Positions 14,960 to 20,454 of a stretch of 20,454 nt of DNA are shown one piece after another (the stretch's first letter is position 1; each line of letters begins with the position of its first letter). This stretch comes from Deltaproteobacteria bacterium UBA4427 (GTDB lineage: Bacteria > Myxococcota_A > UBA9160 > UBA4427): positions 1 through 20,454 of the forward strand of contig DGPZ01000087.1 in assembly GCA_002390675.1 (NCBI GenBank). The letters are read 5' to 3'. The translations under genes were made by a program, and so were the position numbers. A model generated the notes under the pieces. The model saw only the letters and a program-made list of their open reading frames with translations. It was not told where the DNA came from and made no database searches.

Positions 14960-15427
14960 ATGTCGGCCATCGAAATCCGCGGCCTCGACCACGTCGTTCT
15001 GCGCGTCGCAGAGGTCGACCGCGCACTCGCCTTCTATTGCGGCGTCCTCGGCTGCATAGAAGAGCGACGCATCGAGGCGTTGGGGCTCATCCAGCTCCGA
15101 GCGGGCGTATCTCTCATCGACCTCGTCGCTATCGACTCGCCCCTTGGACGAGCCGGCGGAGGTGCCGTCGAGAACGAAGCGCGCAACGTCGACCACTTCG
15201 CGCTCGAACTCACCAGCTTTGACGAAGGCGCGATCCGAAAGCAGCTCGAAGCGCACGGAATTGACTCTGGCGACGCGGGCCGCCGCTATGGCGCCAAGGG
15301 CTTCGGCCTCTCGATCTACCTGAATGATCCCGACGGCAACACCGTCGAATTAAAGGGACCGCCTAGCACCGATCCCGAAGCCTCGTCCGATTTAGGGTCG
15401 TCGACAGACTCGGCCAATGTCCAATGA
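14960..15427 (+). CDS. VOC-family (glyoxalase/bleomycin resistance/dioxygenase fold) protein
   Basis: A 155-residue single-module vicinal-oxygen-chelate protein with two beta-alpha-beta-beta-beta units. The first has GLDHVVLRVAEVDRALAFYCGVLGC (8-32), the second NVDHFALELTSFD (76-88). The likely metal ligands are His11, His79 and Glu130 (DPDGNTVELKGP), the usual positions in metal-binding members. The C-terminal 20 or so residues are Ser/Asp-rich and probably disordered. Members include glyoxalase I, dioxygenases and fosfomycin-resistance proteins; the substrate cannot be determined here. It starts two bases after the ddl stop, and its TGA overlaps the start of the aldolase gene in an ATGA junction, so it is translated in one operon with both. 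Confidence 0.88.
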   Translation: MSAIEIRGLDHVVLRVAEVDRALAFYCGVLGCIEERRIEALGLIQLRAGVSLIDLVAIDSPLGRAGGGAVENEARNVDHFALELTSFDEGAIRKQLEAHGIDSGDAGRRYGAKGFGLSIYLNDPDGNTVELKGPPSTDPEASSDLGSSTDSANVQ

Positions 15428-16095
15428 GCGAGGCAAAGCGACAAGGTTGGGAAGCGACACGCCAAGAAGTCCTCGCCGCGGTTCATGCTATGGACCGCGA
15501 AGGGTTGACCGAAGGAACCGCGGGGAACGTTTCGGGACGCACGCCTGATGGCTGCGTTGTCCTCACGCCCGCAGCCATGAGCTACCCAAATATGCGCGCC
15601 GAAGATCTCGTCGTGACGGATCTCGAAGGCAAGGTCTTGGACGGCGCTCGTCTTCCAACTTCTGAGCAAGACCTCCATCTAGCCTGCCTTCGTAAATACC
15701 CCGAGATCGGAGCCGTCGTCCATACCCACGCGGTTCACGCTTCGATGTTCGCCGTCGCTGGCCATGCGATCCCCTGCGTGCTTGAAGAATTCGAGTACTA
15801 CGTAGGCGGAGACGTCGCGGTCGCCCCCTATCACCGAACCGGCACGAAAGCCTTAGGCGAATCCGCCGCAGCCCACGTTCGGGACCGTGCCGCAGTTCTA
15901 CTCGCAAATCACGGCCTCGTCGTCGTCGGAGCCTCTCCAAGCGAAGCACTCCAGCTGACCCGACTCGTCGAGCGCGCCGCCATGATCATCTCAGGCGCTA
16001 CGAGACTCGGAACTCCACCAACGCTCCCCGATGCGATTCGAAGCGAATTCAAGGCGTCCTACCTCGAACGCCGCACGGCCGCTGCAGCTCGTTAG
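15424..16095 (+). CDS. Class II aldolase/adducin-family protein
   Basis: A 223-residue zinc-dependent aldolase-fold protein similar to L-fuculose-1-phosphate aldolase and related epimerases, dehydratases and decarboxylases. The residues expected at the metal site are all present: Glu81 in PTSEQDLHL, His100 and His102 in VVHTHAVHAS, and His163 in LLANHGLVVVG. The phosphate/substrate loop GTAGNVSGR (31-39) and LTPAAMSY (47-54) are also present, as is GTKALGESAAAHV near 140-152. Length matches the FucA group. The ATG overlaps the VOC stop by four bases, which supports translational coupling. The aldol substrate is unknown; nothing else in the operon points to a sugar-phosphate pathway. The next gene converges, 61 bases away. 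Confidence 0.9.
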   Translation: MSEAKRQGWEATRQEVLAAVHAMDREGLTEGTAGNVSGRTPDGCVVLTPAAMSYPNMRAEDLVVTDLEGKVLDGARLPTSEQDLHLACLRKYPEIGAVVHTHAVHASMFAVAGHAIPCVLEEFEYYVGGDVAVAPYHRTGTKALGESAAAHVRDRAAVLLANHGLVVVGASPSEALQLTRLVERAAMIISGATRLGTPPTLPDAIRSEFKASYLERRTAAAAR

Positions 16096-16156
16096 GACTG
16101 AATGCTCCGCACGATCTCGTTGCAGGGTTACAGCCGGAGGAGGCCGCCAAGCGCGG

Positions 16157-17140
16157 TTACGCTCGTACCTTCCGAAGCTCCGCTTCCAGTGCTGACTTAA
16201 GCGTCGGATGCTCAAATTCGAACCCCGCGTCCTGCAAACGCTTTGGTACAACTAGACGACTCCCCAGCAGTTCTCCTGAAATTCCCCCGAGCGCGATCTT
16301 CACGGCGAAAGCGGGCACCGGAATCACGGCCGGACGACGAAGCGCTGCCCCAAGCTCTCGCGTTAGTTCTGCATTCGTCACCGCCTCTGGCGCAACCGCA
16401 TTCACAGGTCCCTCGATAGGCTCATCCAGGCAGAAAAGAATCGACCGCACCAGGTCATCCGCATGAATCCACGGAAAATATTGCTCTCCCGAGCCAAGAC
16501 GACCGCCTACCCCAAGCGAAAAAGGCAATCGCATCAAAGCGAGTGCGCCGCCCTCCCGAGCGAGAACGACTCCGATCCGAAGGCGTACAACCCGAATACC
16601 CGCCGCAGCAGCGGCGGCAGCGGCAGCTTCCCAGTCTCGGCACACCTCCGCCAAGTATCCCTCCCCCATAGTCGCATCGTCCAAAAGGCTCTCCGCCCCG
16701 CGATCGCCGTAGTACCCGACTGCGGATGCGCAGATAAAGGTCGAGGGCCGATCATCCGGCGTGCGTTCCAAAATTCGCTCAACGAGTCGCGTCGTCGAGT
16801 CGATGCGGCTCGCGCGAATTCGCGTGAGACGATCCGCACTCGGCAGCCCGCCAAAAACTGGCTCTCCCGCCAAGTGAATCACGGAAGCCACCCCGTCGAG
16901 AGACGTCGGACCTGGATCAATACCGTCCCAGGACCCCGCGTCGACAGTGACCTCACCTTCCGGAGCCGCGCCTGACCGTGACAGCGTCCGCACCCAGGCA
17001 GATCGACGAGCGAGCCCGGGCAAGAGCCGCCTACCTACCAGACCCGTCGCGCCCGTCACAAGAACGCCCGACCTAACGCTCTTTACATTTTTACTGCTAG
17101 ACGATTCCACAATTCTAGAGTCTACTTCGTTCGTACCCAT
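16157..17140 (-). CDS. TIGR01777-type NAD(P)-dependent epimerase (extended SDR, YfcH/SDR39U1-like)
   Basis: A 327-residue extended-SDR protein of the TIGR01777 group, which includes E. coli YfcH and the eukaryotic SDR39U1; the reaction is not established for most members. The Rossmann motif GATGLVG is at residues 30-36. Group-specific marks follow: VIHLAGEPVFGGLPSADRLTRIRASRIDSTTRLVERI, CASAVGYYGDRG, VCRDWEAAAAAAAAAGIRVVRLRIGVVLA, FPWIHADDLVRSILFCLD, NAVAPEAVTNAELT, and the C-terminal GSRLVVPKRLQDAGFEFEHPTLKSALE. ATG 17140 lies one base after the crotonase stop, so the two are probably cotranscribed. About 25 residues before the Rossmann strand are not part of the fold, and no later ATG or GTG is available. 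A run of nine Ala (coded near 16606-16630) lies in the helix after WE. Confidence 0.9.
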   Translation of the reverse strand: MGTNEVDSRIVESSSSKNVKSVRSGVLVTGATGLVGRRLLPGLARRSAWVRTLSRSGAAPEGEVTVDAGSWDGIDPGPTSLDGVASVIHLAGEPVFGGLPSADRLTRIRASRIDSTTRLVERILERTPDDRPSTFICASAVGYYGDRGAESLLDDATMGEGYLAEVCRDWEAAAAAAAAAGIRVVRLRIGVVLAREGGALALMRLPFSLGVGGRLGSGEQYFPWIHADDLVRSILFCLDEPIEGPVNAVAPEAVTNAELTRELGAALRRPAVIPVPAFAVKIALGGISGELLGSRLVVPKRLQDAGFEFEHPTLKSALEAELRKVRA

Positions 17141-17141
17141 A

Positions 17142-17912
17142 TTATTCGAATGCTCCGTGACGACCCGCACCCTTAGTAAAGCGCCTCGCACCTTCTTGCG
17201 TTTCCCCGGACCGGATCACTTCGAGTCCCAACCGAGTTTCTTCTTCGAGCGCGTCATCCATTCCCAAATTCCATTGATTGATCACGGAGCGCCTATCATT
17301 TCGCATACACAGCTGCGGAAAAGATCTGATCTCCCGAGCAAGCTCGATCGCGGCCGAAAGCGCTTCTCCCGGCTCGACCAACCGGTTCACCAAGCCCATA
17401 GCAACCGCCTCGTCGGCAGAGACGCCACGTCCCGTCAAAATCATGTCCATCGCATGGCTCTGCCCAATCAACCTTGGCAGCCTAATCGTGCCACCGTCCA
17501 CAAGCGGTACTCCCCAGCGCCGACAATAGACACCGAAGATTGCATCCCGCGCGGCGACACGAAGATCACACCAAACGGAAAGTTCGAGTCCGCCCGCGAC
17601 CGCAAAGCCTTCGACGGCAGCGATCACCGGCTTACTCAAAAGCATTCGCGTGGGCCCCATAGGTCCATCGCCTTCGAGCTTCACCTTATTGGCGTTCTCG
17701 CCCCCTGAGCTCGCCTCCTTGAGATCCGCCCCGGCACAGAAATAGCCACCCTCTCCCGTCAGAACCGCGACATTGAGCGAGTCGTCTGCGTCGAAGCCAC
17801 TAAACGCCTCCGCAAGCGCCTCCGCGGTTTCGCGGTCAATGCAGTTTCGGACTTCGGGGCGATTGATCGTGACGATAAATACGTCGTCGCGGACTTCGGT
17901 ACGGAGCTTCAT
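17142..17912 (-). CDS. Enoyl-CoA hydratase/isomerase-family (crotonase) protein
   Basis: A 256-residue crotonase-fold protein that should bind an acyl-CoA thioester. The oxyanion-hole segments are clear: FCAGADLKE (58-66) and KPVIAAVEGFAVAGGLELSVWCDLRVA (94-120). Of the two catalytic glutamates of classical enoyl-CoA hydratase, the first is kept (Glu110 in GGLE). The second, 20 residues later, is Cys130 in FGVYCRRWGVP, as in a common actinobacterial and proteobacterial subgroup of uncertain function. Plain hydration of enoyl-CoA is therefore doubtful; isomerase, hydrolase or another crotonase reaction is possible. ATG 17912 has GAGG about 7 bases upstream and overlaps the stop of a candidate small ORF (ATGA). 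The TIGR01777-type gene follows after one base. Confidence 0.9.
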   Translation of the reverse strand: MKLRTEVRDDVFIVTINRPEVRNCIDRETAEALAEAFSGFDADDSLNVAVLTGEGGYFCAGADLKEASSGGENANKVKLEGDGPMGPTRMLLSKPVIAAVEGFAVAGGLELSVWCDLRVAARDAIFGVYCRRWGVPLVDGGTIRLPRLIGQSHAMDMILTGRGVSADEAVAMGLVNRLVEPGEALSAAIELAREIRSFPQLCMRNDRRSVINQWNLGMDDALEEETRLGLEVIRSGETQEGARRFTKGAGRHGAFE

Positions 17913-17980
17913 GAGGACCTCATAGCGCGACCCTCGGCATCATCCAACTCGATCTCGAAATCATTGAGCGCGCGAGTCAT
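17909..17980 (-). CDS. Candidate 23-codon small ORF coupled to the crotonase gene
   Basis: In the 217 bases between uvrD and the crotonase gene an ATG at 17980 opens a 23-codon frame (MTRALNDFEIELDDAEGRAM, then three more residues). It ends in a TGA overlapping the crotonase ATG as ATGA. A full-consensus GGAGGT lies 10 bases before this ATG. The same frame stays open upstream to 18184, into the end of uvrD, and its translation looks protein-like (for example SFVSYLLEDVVELKSEGFGG), but no ATG, GTG or TTG starts it there. It could be a leader peptide, a coupled microprotein, the tail of a gene that lost its start, or chance. I recognise no family. Confidence 0.35.
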   Translation of the reverse strand: MTRALNDFEIELDDAEGRAMRSS

Positions 17981-18129
17981 GAATCCGTCTACCTCCGACG
18001 CATCACTCGCCAGTTTTGCTATCCCGAGGAGAGCCCCGCCGAAGCCTTCAGACTTGAGCTCTACGACATCCTCGAGCAGGTAAGAAACGAAACTACTCGA
18101 CGTGAGTCGAGCTCGAGCGGACCCAGTAA

Positions 18130-20448
18130 TTAGGCGAGTTCGAGATTCGCGTAGCGGACCATCACGGTCTTCACCCCGGCACGCTCAAATTTGATACGTA
18201 GCTTCTGATTCAGATCCGATCCCATCACGGCTAGGACTTCGCCACGGCCGAATACCGGATGTCGCACCAGCGTACCGATCGCGATCCCTTCGCCGTCATC
18301 GACACTCTCTTGGGCGTAGGAGTAATCGAGGCGGCCACTACTGCTGCTATCGCCGCTACTCGAACCAGAGACTCCCGCACGGGAGCGCGCACCGCGACTC
18401 GCTGTTCCGAGGGTTTCAATCAATTCCTCGGGAATCTCCTGCAAGAATCGACTAGGCGATTGATAGGAGCGGTCTCCGTAACGGAAGCGTTCCGCCGCAC
18501 AGGTAATGAACAAATGCTCCATAGCCCGAGTCATCGCGACATAACAAAGCCGTCGTTCCTCCTCGAGTCCCGCTTCATCTCGGCTCGAAGAGGCATGAGG
18601 GAAGATGCGCTCTTCCATGCCGACCAGGAAGACGATCGGGAATTCGAGGCCCTTCGCCGAGTGTACCGTCATCAAAGAAACTCGGTCGTCCCGGTCTTCG
18701 TAGCTATCTAGGTCTGAAATCAGCGCGACTTGATCGAGGTAGAGCTCTAGTTCGCTTCGCTCTTCCCCTGCCAATTCGTCTTCATTGACCACGTGGAAAT
18801 CCCGGGCTGACGAAAGCAATTCCCGAAGGTTGTCGAGTCGCGTCTCAGACTCGGGAGTGTCTTCTTTTTCGAGCGCGCGGATATATCCCGTCGCATCCAT
18901 CACCCGCGCGATCATGTCATCAAGAGGCAGCCCGTCGAGGGTACCGCCAAGCTCTAGTCCGCCTTCCGGCGCGGACGCGAAGGTGTCCATCATCTCAAGA
19001 AATGCGGCGAGCTTGCCAGACGTGCGACCGACGAGTTGGCCCTCCACGGCTTCTCGCATCGCCTCGAGCAAAGGCAGGCCACGCTCAATCGCGAGGGATT
19101 CCACCTTCTCGAAGCTCGCTTTACCTATTCCGCGAACCGGCTTGTTCACAATTCGGCGAAGGGCCTGATCATCCCGCGGATTCACGAGCAGACGGAGATA
19201 GGAGAGTATGTCCTTGATTTCGGCGCGATCGTAGAAACGCTGACCGCCAACGATGGTGTAGGGAACATCGTATTTGAGCAGCTCTTCTTCAAAGCTCCGC
19301 GACTGTGCATTCGTCCGATAAAGGATGCCCATGCTGCCGTAGGCAACGTCTTCGGCGCGATTCGCCGCTAGCAAATTCTTGACGACGAACTGAGCTTCCT
19401 CTCGATCGTCCTCCGCTTCAAAGAAACGAATAGGTGACCCACCTTCACGATCTGTGAACAGGTCTTTCTCTTTTCGGTCTAAGTTATTCGAAATAACCGC
19501 GGAGGCGCCCGACAGAATCGGCTGCGTTGATCGGTAGTTTTGTTCGAGCTTGATCACCTTCGCGCCGGCGTAGTCTTGCTCGAAGTCGAGAATGTTGCGG
19601 ATATCTGCGCCACGCCATGCGTAGATCGATTGGTCCGGATCGCCGACGACGCAGAGATTTTGATGTTCCGCGGCGAGCTGGCCGATGAGGCCGTACTGTA
19701 CGCCATTCGTGTCTTGGTATTCGTCCACGAGGATATAGCTGTACTTTTGACGATAGTAGTCGAGCACGCGCGGGTGGCTTCTAAAGAGCTCCGCCGTCAA
19801 CAGGAGGAGATCGCCAAAGTCGAGTGCTTCCGACTCCGCGAGCTTCTTCTGATATTTCGCGTAGAGCCCCGAAACCATCTCTTCATCAAGGTCGTGCGCT
19901 TGCTTGGCGGCAGCCGGTGGAAGCAGGCCAGCGTTCTTCCACTGATCAATCTGCCAGCGGATCCTACGCGGGTCGTGGACCTTCGGATCGAGGTTGTTCG
20001 CCTTCAGAATATTCTTGATGACGCCAATCGAGTCGCTGTCGTCATAGATCACGAAGCCACGGCTGCGGGCGAGATGACCGATATCTCGGCGAAGAATCTT
20101 AACGCCAATCGAATGAAATGTACCGATCGAGATTTCGCTGGCCATCGGGCCTAACAACTTCTCAACCCGCTCCTTCATCTCGCCTGCGGCCTTGTTCGTA
20201 AAGGTCACTGCGAGAATTTGATCAGCCGGAATTCCGCAGACACCAATCAAATAGGCGATGCGAGAGGTCAACACGCGAGTCTTGCCCGAGCCCGCGCCGG
20301 CAAGGACCAAGAGCGGTCCTTCCGTCTGCTCGACGGCTTCACGCTGCGCGGGGTTCAATCCCGTAAAGATCGCGTCAAGGAGAACATCCGAAGCGGATCC
20401 TGTCGGCAAGGCCTCCGGGCTAGTCGCCGTCGCGGCGGCACTCTCCAC
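18130..20448 (-). CDS. uvrD: UvrD/PcrA-family ATP-dependent DNA helicase
   Basis: A superfamily 1A 3'-5' DNA helicase acting in nucleotide excision repair, replication-fork repair and removal of stalled RNA polymerase. From the GTG at 20448 it has 772 residues, the usual length. Motifs: LNPAQREAV (31-39, Q motif), Walker A AGAGSGKT (50-57), FTNKAAGEMKERV (83-95), GTFHSIG (109-115), DEYQDTN (242-248), GDPDQSIYAWRGAD (269-282), QNYRST, TVHSAKGLEFPIVFL and VAMTRAMEHLF. The C-terminus has a Ser/Gly-rich linker and a Tudor-like domain (VRHPVFGRGEVLAVMG to the end), as in UvrD/PcrA, which contacts RNA polymerase. The frame continues upstream to the window edge (codons AGT GCC before the GTG), so the real start may lie outside. 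It is the first of the minus-strand genes toward the crotonase gene. Confidence 0.95.
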   Translation of the reverse strand: MESAAATATSPEALPTGSASDVLLDAIFTGLNPAQREAVEQTEGPLLVLAGAGSGKTRVLTSRIAYLIGVCGIPADQILAVTFTNKAAGEMKERVEKLLGPMASEISIGTFHSIGVKILRRDIGHLARSRGFVIYDDSDSIGVIKNILKANNLDPKVHDPRRIRWQIDQWKNAGLLPPAAAKQAHDLDEEMVSGLYAKYQKKLAESEALDFGDLLLLTAELFRSHPRVLDYYRQKYSYILVDEYQDTNGVQYGLIGQLAAEHQNLCVVGDPDQSIYAWRGADIRNILDFEQDYAGAKVIKLEQNYRSTQPILSGASAVISNNLDRKEKDLFTDREGGSPIRFFEAEDDREEAQFVVKNLLAANRAEDVAYGSMGILYRTNAQSRSFEEELLKYDVPYTIVGGQRFYDRAEIKDILSYLRLLVNPRDDQALRRIVNKPVRGIGKASFEKVESLAIERGLPLLEAMREAVEGQLVGRTSGKLAAFLEMMDTFASAPEGGLELGGTLDGLPLDDMIARVMDATGYIRALEKEDTPESETRLDNLRELLSSARDFHVVNEDELAGEERSELELYLDQVALISDLDSYEDRDDRVSLMTVHSAKGLEFPIVFLVGMEERIFPHASSSRDEAGLEEERRLCYVAMTRAMEHLFITCAAERFRYGDRSYQSPSRFLQEIPEELIETLGTASRGARSRAGVSGSSSGDSSSSGRLDYSYAQESVDDGEGIAIGTLVRHPVFGRGEVLAVMGSDLNQKLRIKFERAGVKTVMVRYANLELA

Positions 20449-20454
20449 GGCACT

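Noticed and set aside
16606..16630. GC-rich trinucleotide run that could be a tandem repeat
   Set aside because: It codes for an Ala-rich helix segment at a conserved place in the TIGR01777 protein, and mixed Ala codons are used, so it is not a simple repeat expansion.
1..20454. Apparent enrichment of the motif TTAGG/CCTAA on both strands, as for an uptake or segregation signal
   Set aside because: A count by eye gave about 29 copies, close to what base composition alone predicts for a five-base motif on both strands over 20 kb.

Overview
This is a gene-dense stretch of bacterial chromosome, moderately GC-rich, with almost all of it coding. The gene set suggests a Gram-negative bacterium. 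There is an AsmA-like envelope protein, a GatCAB tRNA amidotransferase (so at least one of GlnRS or AsnRS may be missing), a crotonase, and a receiver/DUF4388/DnaJ-like/TPR protein of a kind I associate with Myxococcota, Desulfobacterota and related deltaproteobacterial lineages. The lineage is an inference from gene content only.

Layout. Bases 1-168 hold the 3' end of an alpha/beta hydrolase on the + strand, cut by the window edge. It converges on a long minus-strand block read from about 10030 down to 468: gatC, gatA, gatB, an AsmA-family gene, a regulatory/scaffold gene interrupted by an in-frame amber codon, and ilvE. gatC and a plus-strand DEAD-box RNA helicase gene (10119-11702) diverge from an 86-base gap. 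The helicase gene converges on a minus-strand pair: a C45 (penicillin acyltransferase-like) protein gene followed by a short-chain dehydrogenase gene. From the other side of the C45 gene a plus-strand operon diverges: ddl, a VOC/glyoxalase-like gene and a class II aldolase gene, with junctions of 2 bases and an ATGA overlap. It converges on a last minus-strand block: uvrD/pcrA, a candidate 23-codon ORF, an enoyl-CoA hydratase-family gene and a TIGR01777-type epimerase gene.

Functionally this is mostly housekeeping: glutaminyl/asparaginyl-tRNA formation, branched-chain amino acid transamination, peptidoglycan precursor synthesis, RNA remodelling and DNA repair. I see no mobile element, CRISPR array, phage gene, defence island, tRNA or rRNA, and no convincing new multi-gene system.

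The points worth a second look are single-gene oddities. One is the amber-interrupted pseudo-receiver protein, which also has an NPD instead of an HPD in its J-domain-like segment. The C45 protein has Trp rather than Gly before its putative catalytic Cys. The crotonase has Cys where one catalytic Glu should be. GatB carries a Lys-rich insert encoded over a run of eight A. A tiny ORF with a consensus Shine-Dalgarno sequence overlaps the crotonase start.
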